From JAGQPD01 sp020426865 (GTDB lineage Bacteria; Planctomycetota; Planctomycetia; Pirellulales; Pirellulaceae), in the NCBI GenBank assembly GCA_041399065.1, contig JAWKTN010000008.1:124001-188000 (forward strand): a stretch of 64,000 bases of DNA, in the 5' to 3' direction. The position numbers and the translations under genes were made by a program. Below the pieces are notes generated by a model. It was not told where the DNA came from. It saw nothing but the letters and a program-made list of their open reading frames with translations, and did not search any database. Positions 7,757-15,661 of the stretch are shown one piece after another (positions within the stretch are counted from its first letter, which is position 1; each line of letters starts with the position of its first letter).

Positions 7757-10543
7757 ATGGAATCGGAATTCGCCAACGTCGACGAAGCGGTGCGGCGCGA
7801 TTTCGAACGGGCCTGGCGCGAGGGCCTGCCGCACCCGATTGAAAGTGTGTTGCCACCGCCGGATGATCCGGCGTTCTTGGGAACGCTGGAGGAATTAGTG
7901 CACATTGAGTTGGAGTTTTTGTGGCGACATTGGTCTGCCCAACCTCCGTCCGGCTCCGAGGACGCCGACAAAGACGGTGACGGCGGGCGACCGGCTCGCA
8001 TCGAACAGTATGTGGATCGCTTTCCGTTGCTGACGGATGAGGCCATCCTGGGACGACTGATCGAGCAGGAATACGGCGTTCGAGCACAATTCGGCGATCG
8101 GCCGACACGACAAGAATACGCCGCGCGGTTTCCCCGGATGTCGTTGGATGATTTGGACTTGCCGTCAATTTCCTCCAAGGCGAAGCGGCCAACGGATGAG
8201 GTCGTTGCCAAGCGGGCGAGCTCGACGGGATCCGCCGTGCTGATGGATGCATCCGCTGTGCAGCGCGTGTGGGGGGATTACGAGATTCTTGACGAGTTGG
8301 GTCGCGGCGGCATGGGCGTTGTCTATCGTGCGCGGCAGCGGGCTGCAGACAGGATTGTGGCATTGAAGGTGATACGGGAAGATTTCCTCAAGTCGTTGCC
8401 GCGGAGCGCTCGTGCGGGAATGATGGAGCGTTTCCGAAATGAATCGCAGGCGGCGGCAAGACTGGATCATCCTAATATTGTCACATTGTTCGATGCTGGC
8501 GAATTCGAAGGGCAACCTTACTATTCGATGCAGTATGTCGATGGCGAAAGCCTCTCGGAAATGGTCCGGCGCCGCCCCTTGGAGACTCGACAGGCGGCAC
8601 GCTACATGGAGATGGTTGCTGCCGCCGTGCATTCAGCACACGAAGCCGGTGTCTTGCATCGCGATCTGAAGCCGCAGAACATTCTCGTGACCCGCCGCAG
8701 TGATTCGCCAATGGTCGCCGATTTTGGGCTCGCCAAATTGGCGACAGTGGAATCAGAGCTGACGCAATCCGGTCAGACATTAGGAACGCCGTCGTACATG
8801 GCCCCCGAGCAAGGTCGCGACGCCGCGTCGGTGGGGCCAGCGGCGGATATCTATGGACTGGGAGCCACGCTTTATCATTTAATCACCGGACGGCCCCCGT
8901 TTCAGGCCGCCACCGCCGTGGAGACCTTGCGTCAAGTTCTGGACGATGAACCGGTCTCCCCGTTAATACTGAATCGATTGATCGATCGCGATGTTGTTAC
9001 GATCTGCCTGAAGTGCCTCGCCAAAGAACCGGCGGCGCGCTACGTCTCGGCCATGGATCTGGCAAGCGATTTGCAGCGTTACTTGCGCGGTGAGCCCATT
9101 GTCGCGCGGCCGATCAGCACAACCGCAAGGGTCATCCGCTTCGCACGACGCAAGCCATTGCTGACAGCGGTCATGGCGGTCGCGGGCGTTGCGATCCTGG
9201 CGGCCTTCGTCGTCGGTGCCGTTGGCTATCGAAATACGGCCATCGCCTTACAACGTGTCCAAGAAAGTCAAGAATCCCATCGCCGGACGATTGAAGATCT
9301 TTGGCGAATTGTCTCTGACACGAAGTTCTTTCGTCAGCCGCACGCGCGGGAGTTGCAGTTGAATCTGCTACGGGAATTGCGGACCCACTACGAAAAAATG
9401 GCGAGCCAAGGGGCCCGCGATCCACGGTTGATGATGGACCGTGCCAAAGCCAGTTATCGCGTCGCGCGAATTGGTGAAATGCTTGACGATACCCACGAAC
9501 AATCTCGTCACGCCTATTCCCAAGCATTGCAGCTCGCCACCGATGGTTTGGCGGCAAGTCCCGATGACTCCTTGTGGCAGGTCATCAAGTCGGACGTTCA
9601 CATCGGGTTGGGACGTGTTCACGTCCAAATGCGGGACTACGACGTGGCCTTGGAAAATTTTCGACGGGCGATCGAACTTCGTGAATCGCTGGCACACTCA
9701 TTTGCAGACGCTCGCGAGTATCGCCGCCTCTGGGCCAATGCCCTGATGGACAGTGGCCTGGTGATGCGCCGGATGGCGAAACTCGACGTCTCAGCCCAGT
9801 TGCTCGACCAGGCTCAAGACATCCGGCTGTCTCTGCTCGCGGAAGATCCGACGGACAATGTGGCTCGCAGCGATCTGGCAATCGGCCAGTTTGATCAGGC
9901 CCAGCTGGAACTGGAATTGGGAAACTGGTCGCTCGTCGAGCAACACGTGCAGCAGGCCATTCCTTACTTTCAACAGTTAATTACGATGGAACCCGAGGAT
10001 GAGTTCTTTCAGGATGGTCTGATCCGCTGCCTTCACTTGCAGGGACAGGCAAAGATCTTTCATGCCGATCGAATCGAGCAACTGGGGCAGGCGAAAGATG
10101 CCAGACAGTTACGGGTCGATGCCGACGCAGACTATGAACGGGCGATCGAACTAGCTCGCGAACTTGTGCGGCGCTCGCCGGAGATCCTGGGCTATACCCG
10201 CGAACTGGCAGGGCTATTGATCGACCGTGGCACGTTAGCCCGTCAATTGGACGATCTGGAAGCCGCACAGACCTGTCTCGACGAGGCCATCGCCAGTTTG
10301 CGTCCATGGTCCGCGACCGACCGGTTGGATGTCGGTGTCCAGCGCGATCTCGCCGCAGCGTTGCGCGGTCGGGCGGCCGTTGATGTTCGCCACCAAGACT
10401 TTGTTGCCGCTCAACAGGCACTGAAGGAATCGTTATCGATTATTTCGCCACTACGTGAGCAATCGGCAGGCACCGATCCCGAAATCCTCGCCGAATACGA
10501 AGAGACGGGCCGACTGCTGGATGAAGTGAGCCGGCACGAGTAA
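7757..10543 (+). CDS. Membrane-anchored serine/threonine protein kinase with C-terminal TPR-like region
   Basis: 928-aa Hanks-type kinase. Residues 1-~165 are a planctomycete kinase N-terminal extension (EAVRRDFERAWREG...VLPPPDD). The kinase domain spans ~174-440: glycine-rich loop LGRGGMGVVYRA, catalytic lysine K204 in VALKVI, HRDLKPQN with D303, DFGLAKL with D322, activation-loop end LGTPSYMAPEQGRD. All catalytic residues are present. A single transmembrane segment at ~468-490 (AVMAVAGVAILAAFVVGAVGY) places the C-terminal 430 residues outside the cytoplasm; this part is helical with TPR-like pairs (YDVALENFRRAIELRESLA; DDLEAAQTCLDEAIASL). It follows the ECF gene with a 30-bp gap, probably one transcript. 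The ligand of the outer domain is unknown. Confidence 0.94.
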   Translation: MESEFANVDEAVRRDFERAWREGLPHPIESVLPPPDDPAFLGTLEELVHIELEFLWRHWSAQPPSGSEDADKDGDGGRPARIEQYVDRFPLLTDEAILGRLIEQEYGVRAQFGDRPTRQEYAARFPRMSLDDLDLPSISSKAKRPTDEVVAKRASSTGSAVLMDASAVQRVWGDYEILDELGRGGMGVVYRARQRAADRIVALKVIREDFLKSLPRSARAGMMERFRNESQAAARLDHPNIVTLFDAGEFEGQPYYSMQYVDGESLSEMVRRRPLETRQAARYMEMVAAAVHSAHEAGVLHRDLKPQNILVTRRSDSPMVADFGLAKLATVESELTQSGQTLGTPSYMAPEQGRDAASVGPAADIYGLGATLYHLITGRPPFQAATAVETLRQVLDDEPVSPLILNRLIDRDVVTICLKCLAKEPAARYVSAMDLASDLQRYLRGEPIVARPISTTARVIRFARRKPLLTAVMAVAGVAILAAFVVGAVGYRNTAIALQRVQESQESHRRTIEDLWRIVSDTKFFRQPHARELQLNLLRELRTHYEKMASQGARDPRLMMDRAKASYRVARIGEMLDDTHEQSRHAYSQALQLATDGLAASPDDSLWQVIKSDVHIGLGRVHVQMRDYDVALENFRRAIELRESLAHSFADAREYRRLWANALMDSGLVMRRMAKLDVSAQLLDQAQDIRLSLLAEDPTDNVARSDLAIGQFDQAQLELELGNWSLVEQHVQQAIPYFQQLITMEPEDEFFQDGLIRCLHLQGQAKIFHADRIEQLGQAKDARQLRVDADADYERAIELARELVRRSPEILGYTRELAGLLIDRGTLARQLDDLEAAQTCLDEAIASLRPWSATDRLDVGVQRDLAAALRGRAAVDVRHQDFVAAQQALKESLSIISPLREQSAGTDPEILAEYEETGRLLDEVSRHE

Positions 10544-10834
10544 GAACCTTACGTCATAAAATGGATTGTATGCGGTTGCGAGTTGTAAATACCTCGAACC
10601 ACAAAGTATTGCGCGGATAAGTCTTTACTCTATTGGGTGTTGGTGGAGCCTTGTCCGGAAAAAGCGGGACTCAAAAGACGCCACACGCACGCCGCCATTC
10701 GGTCGTGGCCTGCTTGCGAAAGATGGATTGAATCGAGCGTCGCGTCATCGGCAGCAAGAACCGACAGAAAAAGTCGACGAGTGCCACGCCCGTGAAGAAC
10801 GCCTGGCCGCTCGCAATGTGGCAAACCAACCAAT
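10544..10834. other. Convergent intergenic region with interspersed repeat
   Basis: About 290 bp between the convergent kinase and hybrid histidine kinase genes. Apart from the 23-bp interspersed repeat copy at 10588-10610, no convincing gene or U-tract terminator is visible. Confidence 0.6.
10588..10610 (+). repeat. 23-bp interspersed repeat, copy 1
   Basis: AATACCTCGAACCA, three variable bases (CAA), then AGTATT. The ends AATAC and GTATT are inverted. Related copies are at 12747, 39714 and 61967. Confidence 0.8.
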
Positions 10835-12457
10835 TCATCGCTTTGCCATCGTCTCCACCGTTTCCCACAACTTTCGCGGTTCGAACGGCTTCGACAAATA
10901 GCCGTCCATCCCGGCTTCGCGGCAAACGGCTTCGTCCCCCTGGATGGCTCGAGCTGTCAGGGCAACGATGGTCACCGGCGTCCGCTCGTTCGGCTGTGCT
11001 CGTTCCCACTTGCGGATCTCGCGAGTTGCCTGAAAGCCGTCCATCACCGGCAACTGACAGTCCATCAACACAATATCGAACGTCGAATGCTGGCAGGCCT
11101 CCCATGCCAACTGGCCGTTCTCGACGTGCGTCACATGATGCCCGCGGGATTCAAGAATGTGGGCGATCAACTTGGCGTTGATGATATGATCTTCGGCGAC
11201 CAGAATCCGCAGCGGTGGTGCTTGCTCCGCGCCGTCTGGTTGCGACGGACTTGTAGCTGTCTCCGGTGTTTGTGTCGGAGCCGACGACAGCGGCAGGGCG
11301 ATCGTGAATTGGCTACCTTGGCCCTCTTCACTCGCGACGGAAATATCGCCCCCCATTGCACGAACTAAAGTGCGACAGATCGACAGTCCCAAGCCCGTGC
11401 CGCCGTAGTCGCGCGTGATCGAGGCATCGGCCTGACTGAACGCCTCAAAGATCAACTCTCGCTTCGACTCCGGTATCCCAATCCCGGTATCCGCGACGCA
11501 AAGCAGCAGTAGTCCGGAATCGGCGGCCGTGTTCGCGGACAATTTCACGCTGCCGACGTTGGTGAATTTTATGGCGTTAGTCAGTAAGTTCACCAACACT
11601 TGACGCACTCGTCCGGCGTCGCCAACGTATATCGGACTGACTGCGGCGGCAACCTCATACGTAAGCGACAGCGATTTGGCGGTTGCCGCTGGTTCCACCT
11701 CGTGCACAATCGATGCGATCACCTCCGTTAGGGAAAACGGTGACGCTTGAAACTCGATGCGCCCCGATTCGATCCGGGAGAAGTCGAGCAGATCATTGAT
11801 CAGTCGCAACAGGATCTGTGCCGAATCGCGGATCGTTGCCACGAATTGGCCGTCACGGGTTGGCGACGAGTCCGCCGTCTGCAATGCGAGCTCGGTCATG
11901 CCGATAATCGTGGTCAACGGCGTTCTCAATTCGTGGCTGACATTGGCCAAAAACTTGCTCTTCAGCTCACTGACCCGTTCCGCGACTTGCTTCTCTTCTC
12001 GCAAGGCGGCTTCGATGCGATCTCGCCGGGCCTTATCGCGCCGGCGGTCGAGTTTCCCAGACCGGACATCCTGCAATAGCATTGCCTTTTCGTGGCCGGC
12101 GCTGTCCATGCGCTGAAGTGTCAGCAACCGTTGACCGTTACAGTTCAATGCTGTGGCCTCGAAATGATAGACCACGTCACCGCTGCCGTGGCTGTGCCAG
12201 ATTCCCGACGTAATCGGCCGGTCGCTGCCCGACTTCCACATTTCCGACGCCTGATCCATGAAGGTCTCGAGGTACGGAAAGGCCTCGGCCGGCTGTAGCC
12301 GCCGGGGATCCGACGGCGGATGGTCCACGGCATCTTGCCACCAGTCAGGCAGCTCGGATAATGGACGTACCCACGTTCCTTCCACGTGCTCAAACGCCAA
12401 GATGTGCAATGCACGGCACACTTCAAACCAAATTGATGTGCTGTTCGACTCAGCCAT
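10835..12457 (-). CDS. Cytoplasmic hybrid sensor histidine kinase / response regulator
   Basis: 540-aa phosphorelay protein without membrane segments. Residues ~1-130 form a PAS-like sensing region (VCRALHILAFEHVEG... WHSHGSGDVVYHFEATALN), followed by a coiled coil (RRRDKARRDRIEAALREEKQVAERVSELKS). The HisKA domain has FLANVSHELRTPLTTIIGM with phospho-acceptor H175. The HATPase domain shows LLTNAIKF, VADTGIGIPE, FEAFSQADASITR and GGTGLGLSICRTLV. A receiver domain follows, RILVAEDHIINAKLIAHILESRG, with phospho-acceptor aspartate D466 in VLMDCQLPVMDGF and the conserved T/A and K positions (VALTA, LSKPF). A TTG 45 bp upstream could extend the protein, but ATG 12457 fits the fold. No output domain is fused, so phosphotransfer to another protein is expected. 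Confidence 0.93.
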   Translation of the reverse strand: MAESNSTSIWFEVCRALHILAFEHVEGTWVRPLSELPDWWQDAVDHPPSDPRRLQPAEAFPYLETFMDQASEMWKSGSDRPITSGIWHSHGSGDVVYHFEATALNCNGQRLLTLQRMDSAGHEKAMLLQDVRSGKLDRRRDKARRDRIEAALREEKQVAERVSELKSKFLANVSHELRTPLTTIIGMTELALQTADSSPTRDGQFVATIRDSAQILLRLINDLLDFSRIESGRIEFQASPFSLTEVIASIVHEVEPAATAKSLSLTYEVAAAVSPIYVGDAGRVRQVLVNLLTNAIKFTNVGSVKLSANTAADSGLLLLCVADTGIGIPESKRELIFEAFSQADASITRDYGGTGLGLSICRTLVRAMGGDISVASEEGQGSQFTIALPLSSAPTQTPETATSPSQPDGAEQAPPLRILVAEDHIINAKLIAHILESRGHHVTHVENGQLAWEACQHSTFDIVLMDCQLPVMDGFQATREIRKWERAQPNERTPVTIVALTARAIQGDEAVCREAGMDGYLSKPFEPRKLWETVETMAKR

Positions 12458-12584
12458 AAACGTAAGTCGCGCTTTTTTGTTGGGAGTTTTTTGCCTAAGC
12501 AAGGTTTGTAAGGTAATGTACCAGAAACGGGTGCTCTGTACTCAATACCTCCCACCAACCACTGTTCCTAAGGATTGGCGGCAA

Positions 12585-12734
12585 ATGGCGATCGTAGGTC
12601 TCTTCTTTTGTATCGTGCTTTTTTCCGGGATCTCCTACCTGACCCTGCGCCTGCTGCCAGTGGAAGACCAGCCCCTGCAGCCGGTAACGCCGCAAACTCC
12701 ACCATCACAATGGGGCGTCGGCTCGGGTTGGTAG
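12585..12734 (+). CDS. Small putative membrane protein (49 aa)
   Basis: Short frame with AAGGA 10 nt before ATG 12585. Residues 2-24 are one strongly hydrophobic span (AIVGLFFCIVLFSGISYLTL), followed by a proline/glutamine-rich tail. It sits alone between the histidine kinase and merR genes and just before a 23-bp interspersed repeat. Small size and lack of a recognised family make it tentative; the ribosome-binding site and clear transmembrane profile are the only support. Confidence 0.4.
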   Translation: MAIVGLFFCIVLFSGISYLTLRLLPVEDQPLQPVTPQTPPSQWGVGSGW

Positions 12735-12746
12735 AATCCGTCCGAC

Positions 12747-12769
12747 AATACCTCGAACCACCAGGTATC
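12747..12769 (+). repeat. 23-bp interspersed repeat, copy 2
   Basis: AATACCTCGAACCA, CCA, then GGTATC. In this copy the stem is ATACCT...AGGTAT, a perfect 6-bp inverted pair with a 9-nt loop. It overlaps the 3' end region of the merR gene (ends at 12769). Confidence 0.75.
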
Positions 12770-13152
12770 TATCCGCAGCGCCCGTTTTGTTGAATGATAC
12801 GATCGATGGAGCGAAGCAGTTCGCGATCGCGGGAGATGGCCTGGATCAGTGATTCGCGACGTTGTTCAAGGAAACGAACGACCTGTGTTTCCTCGCCACA
12901 TTCGCGAAGAATCTCGACAATCTGGTCAAGACCGAAGCCGAACTCCCGGAGGACTACGATCGCGCGCGCCCGGTCGACGTTGCGTTGATCGTAGTACCGG
13001 CACCCACTGCCAACCTCGACCCGCTCCGGAACCAGCACGCCCCGTTCGTGATAGAACCGCAGCGTCTTTACTGTCAGTCCCGTGATCCTGGAATACGCGC
13101 CAATACGGGTCTCATTGAGGATTTTTGACAGTCCACCCTGCGGGAGTGGCAA
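12769..13152 (-). CDS. MerR-family transcriptional regulator
   Basis: 127-aa DNA-binding regulator. The winged helix-turn-helix reads RIGAYSRITGLTVKTLRFYHERGVLVPERV followed by GCRYYDQRNVDRARAIVVLREFGFGLDQIVEIL, the classic MerR order, and a C-terminal coiled coil (RFLEQRRESLIQAISRDRELLRSIDRIIQQ) for dimerisation. There is one cysteine in the wing and one before the coiled coil; no metal-binding loop typical of MerR/ZntR is visible, so the effector is unknown. No ATG lies near the conserved start; TTG 13152 is the furthest upstream option and a slightly later non-ATG start is possible. It is divergent from the rpn gene, whose promoter region it may control. Confidence 0.88.
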   Translation of the reverse strand: MPLPQGGLSKILNETRIGAYSRITGLTVKTLRFYHERGVLVPERVEVGSGCRYYDQRNVDRARAIVVLREFGFGLDQIVEILRECGEETQVVRFLEQRRESLIQAISRDRELLRSIDRIIQQNGRCG

Positions 13153-13226
13153 ATCGGTAGGCCGCGTCCTAATTCATAGGTGTGACAAAGCACTAGAGGT
13201 CCGGTAGGGGTAACGTGTGAAACTGG

Positions 13227-13315
13227 ATGCCCGCGGGCATGATCGGAACGGCCAGTATCGTCCAGCAGACCAGCGGTTCGAGGGCCGCAGCGAGCGGCCG
13301 TGCGTCGCGGCACGG
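13227..13315. promoter_or_regulatory. Palindromes between divergent merR and rpn genes
   Basis: A perfect 14-bp palindrome ATGCCCGCGGGCAT at 13227-13240 is followed by two abutting hairpins: GGCCGC/GCGGCC (13283-13299) and CCGTGC/GCACGG (13298-13315). Their position in the divergent intergenic region makes them operator or attenuator candidates; no consensus MerR-type spacer was recognised. Confidence 0.4.
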
Positions 13316-13354
13316 ATAGCTTGTGCGACAACGATGTGGTATGTTGGCGGAAAC

Positions 13355-14389
13355 ATGGAACAACTGCCAACACCGCATAATAACCTGTTTCACTATGCGC
13401 TCACGCACGCGCCCAACGCGAGGGGTCTGATCGAATCGCAGTTTCCGGCCGGAGTACTGCGTGCCTTGGACCTGGATTCCCTGCAACTGGAAAAAGGGAG
13501 CTTCGTTGATCCCGATTTGCGCGAAAGGTACTCGGATGTGCTCTGGTCCGTCCGGTTGGCTCAGGCCGACCACCACCCAGACGCAGTAAAGGAACGAGAC
13601 CAGACGGCCTACGTCTACTTCCTGTTTGAGCACAAAAGCGAACCTGACCGGTTGACGGTCTTGCAACTGCTCACCTACATCGTCCGCATCTGGGAACGGC
13701 GCGTCCGTGAGGGCCTTGAGCTTTGCCCTGTCCTTCCATTGGTGATCTACCATGGTGCGGCGGACTGGACGGCGGCTCGAAGCATGGGAGAATTGTTGCA
13801 GACGCCGGTGCCGCTGGCAGAGTACCAAGTGCAATTCCGTTTCCCGCTGTTGGATCTCGGTCACCGGGCGGATGAAGAGCTGGGTAGTGAGCCGATTTTG
13901 CAGGTCGTACTGCGTCTGCTAAAATATGGTCGTAGTCCGCGATTGCGGTCCGAATTACATGAGATCTTGAACTTTCTACGCACGGCATCCCCCACCAATG
14001 GTGTGGAGAACTGGTTAGAGGTCTTGGGAGTCTATGTCATGGCGGTCAATGAAAGCATCAAACTCGATGAATTGAACCATATCATTAAGAGTGTCTTCCC
14101 GACACAGATCGAACCAAATTCACTTGCTGCTCGGTTGCTGCAGGAGGGACGTGAAGAGGGACGTGAAGAGGGACGTGAAGAGGGACGTGAAGAGGGACGT
14201 GAAGAGGGACGTGAAGAAGGAATGGAAACAGGCCTTAAGAAAGGGAAGCTGACGGCCCGGATTCAAATGTTGCAGCAGTCACTGGGAGACGAGATCACGT
14301 CGGACGAAGAGTTGCAAGAGCGCGAACTGGATGAACTGCAGATTCTTTTCGAAGAACTAAAGGACCGACGCGACAAGTCTGAAAGGTAG
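13355..14389 (+). CDS. Rpn-family PD-(D/E)XK nuclease (YhgA-like, PF04754)
   Basis: 344-aa protein of the Rpn/transposase_31 family, DNA endonucleases that promote recombination and, in enterobacteria, take part in phage defence. The N-terminus PHNNLFHYALTHAPNARGLIESQFP is family-typical. The PD-(D/E)XK core has D61 (YSDVLWSV) and E92-x-K94 (FLFEHKSEPD). Then come the helical QLLTYIVRIWERR and the PLVIYHG strand. The C-terminal third contains six perfect or near-perfect copies of GREE (14146-14217) and a charged coiled coil. ATG 13355 has GGCGGA just upstream; ATG 13334 and GTG 13217 are in-frame alternatives. An in-frame internal ATG at 14039 has its own GGGAG 8 nt upstream. Divergent from merR. 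Catalytic residues are intact. Confidence 0.9.
   Translation: MEQLPTPHNNLFHYALTHAPNARGLIESQFPAGVLRALDLDSLQLEKGSFVDPDLRERYSDVLWSVRLAQADHHPDAVKERDQTAYVYFLFEHKSEPDRLTVLQLLTYIVRIWERRVREGLELCPVLPLVIYHGAADWTAARSMGELLQTPVPLAEYQVQFRFPLLDLGHRADEELGSEPILQVVLRLLKYGRSPRLRSELHEILNFLRTASPTNGVENWLEVLGVYVMAVNESIKLDELNHIIKSVFPTQIEPNSLAARLLQEGREEGREEGREEGREEGREEGREEGMETGLKKGKLTARIQMLQQSLGDEITSDEELQERELDELQILFEELKDRRDKSER
14039..14389 (+). CDS. Possible intragenic C-terminal product of rpn (RpnS-like)
   Basis: Within the rpn gene, in the same frame, ATG 14039 is preceded by GGGAG at 14026-14030 (8-nt spacing). It would give a 116-aa protein holding the helical domain after the nuclease core, the GREE repeat and the acidic coiled-coil tail, without catalytic residues. 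Enterobacterial rpn genes have been reported to express such internal C-terminal antitoxins. Here this is inference from position and the ribosome-binding site only. Confidence 0.35.
   Translation: MAVNESIKLDELNHIIKSVFPTQIEPNSLAARLLQEGREEGREEGREEGREEGREEGREEGMETGLKKGKLTARIQMLQQSLGDEITSDEELQERELDELQILFEELKDRRDKSER
14146..14217 (+). repeat. Six 12-bp coding tandem repeats (GREE)
   Basis: GGACGTGAAGAG repeated six times (last copy GAA for GAG), coding GREE. The 12-bp unit preserves frame, so slippage changes protein length by four residues per unit. Confidence 0.95.
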
Positions 14390-14420
14390 CCCGAGGCAAA
14401 TACAATCGTAAGAGGGCTTG

Positions 14421-14567
14421 ATGAAACGAACGCTAGATTACCATTCGACGAACCCCGATTGGATCAATGAACGCGCGAGCTATACTTTCCACGACTACGG
14501 CAATTCTGATCATGTCGAAATGAAAGTTGACGGCAAATCTCTTCGCTTGAAACGGATGCCACGCTGA
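14421..14567 (+). CDS. Small hypothetical protein (48 aa)
   Basis: ATG 14421 with GAGGG 4-5 nt upstream, 31 bp after the rpn stop codon. The product is charged and aromatic-rich (YHSTNPDWINERASYTFHDYG) and ends KSLRLKRMPR. No family is recognised. The close spacing behind rpn and the ribosome-binding site support translation; it could be co-expressed with rpn. Confidence 0.4.
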   Translation: MKRTLDYHSTNPDWINERASYTFHDYGNSDHVEMKVDGKSLRLKRMPR

Positions 14568-14850
14568 CATCGGGTCCCTCGACCAGTGTTAACGGACACA
14601 ACCAGTTGTCCGGCATCATGGCATCGACCGAGTGATCGTCCATGGCGACCCCGAGTTCCTTTCGAGCTTCCATCGCCTCGATGCGATCGTGGGCCGACGT
14701 GCGTCCTCGCCCTTCAAAGCGTGAGAACGAGACGGCGCGCGTTGGGGCGGTCGCGCCGAGGCGAGTCGCGCCTAGTCGAGTAAGACGCTGTTGTAATAGG
14801 CAATTTCGCTAGATTACACAGTTCTGCCTAGACGTGCCTCGACGAAATTG

Positions 14851-14952
14851 CCGAGTCTACCCAGTCTGCCAAGTCAAGTAGCGCGTCTGGCCTATTCATC
14901 GCCGAGTCTACCCAGTCTGCCAAGTCAAGTAGCGCGTCTGGCCTATTCATCG
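14851..14952. repeat. Two 51-bp direct repeats
   Basis: Units 14851-14901 and 14902-14952 are identical as read. Each ends with the 20-bp unit that continues as a simpler tandem array downstream. Confidence 0.9.
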
Positions 14953-15050
14953 CGCGTCTGGCCTATTCATCGCGCGTCTGGCCTATTCATCGCCCTGGGG
15001 CTGTTCATCGCGCGTCTGGCCTATTCATCGCGCGTCTGGCCTATTCATCT
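14933..15050. repeat. 20-bp tandem array
   Basis: CGCGTCTGGCCTATTCATCG occurs at 14882, 14933, 14953, 14973, 15011 and 15031 (last base changed), with a degenerate 18-bp copy at 14993-15010. The period is not a multiple of three, arguing against coding. There are no unique spacers, so it is not CRISPR. Confidence 0.92.
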
Positions 15051-15296
15051 CGTTTTGCCACTGGCGTCCATATTCACACGCTCGCGGCATCTGCGAACGC
15101 AGCGTTGACGTATGTGTGTCGGCCCTCCGGGCCTGGGACGCAGGGGAGCATGCCACCGGTGGCTGCGCCACCGGCAGAGGTTGTTGCGGCCCTCCGGGCC
15201 AAGGGCCTGGACGGCCTTCTGGATCGATCGAGCACGACGAAGTGGCGTACGGGTGTTCTACGCCAGCGCGTCATGCGTTGCGGCGTTGCCGCGATA

Positions 15297-15312
15297 CGGC
15301 TGGGGACAGCCG
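15297..15312. repeat. CGGCTG-GGGA-CAGCCG hairpin repeat, single copy
   Basis: CGGCTGGGGACAGCCG followed by TGGGAC; same family as at 2781 and 34995. As RNA, the loop GGGA is a GNRA-type tetraloop. Confidence 0.85.
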
Positions 15313-15363
15313 TGGGACTTTGCCGAACAGCGAACGGCACGATCGCGATCCAGAGCAAGGCGA

Positions 15364-15395
15364 CCCCCGGAGACGGTCCATGTCTCCGGTGGGGG
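15364..15395. other. Strong hairpin
   Basis: CCGGAGAC (15367-15374) pairs perfectly with GTCTCCGG (15382-15389) across a 7-nt loop, extended by CCC/GGG after a bulged T. There is no T-tract, so a classical terminator is not supported; it lies about 270 bp downstream of the mraZ stop codon. Confidence 0.7.
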
Positions 15396-15661
15396 TGTCT
15401 GCTGGTAACGAGATGATGCTGAGGCACCCTCTTCGGTACCTGTCTGCAATTGTCTGCTTCCTCTCAGCACAACTCGTGGCTTTCGCTGGGAATCTGGGTT
15501 CACAGCGAGCAGTCTTTCGGTGGCCGCGAATGGACTGCTTCCGTCGCCACGCTAGGCAAACAACGGACGGACGTTGCACGATGGTGGCAAATTCAACACG
15601 TTCGCGCGGACATCAAGCCTCGCGTTGCACGGCCGCCACTCGATGTCCGGCTGACCGAGCC

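Larger units (their letters stand above)
14568..15661. other. 1.1-kb non-coding region rich in tandem repeats and palindromes
   Basis: No reading frame here has credible start, ribosome-binding site and protein character. It contains two 51-bp direct repeats, at least five 20-bp tandem repeats, two copies of GGCCCTCCGGGCC (15121-15133, 15188-15200), GCCACCGGTGGC (15152-15163), one CGGCTG..CAGCCG hairpin (15297-15312), and a strong hairpin at 15367-15389. The remainder (about 14570-14850 and 15400-15660) shows nothing I can name. Confidence 0.7.

Noticed and set aside
13217..13354. N-terminal extension of the rpn gene from GTG 13217
   Set aside because: The extra 46 residues run through palindromes and hairpins in the divergent promoter region and do not resemble the start of Rpn proteins; ATG 13355 begins the family-typical sequence.
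14464..14673. 69-codon minus-strand frame next to the rpn gene
   Set aside because: It overlaps the 48-aa plus-strand ORF, which has the better ribosome-binding site, and has no recognised family; evidence too weak to list.
14882..15050. CRISPR array
   Set aside because: The 20-bp units are directly abutting without unique spacers and no cas gene is present.
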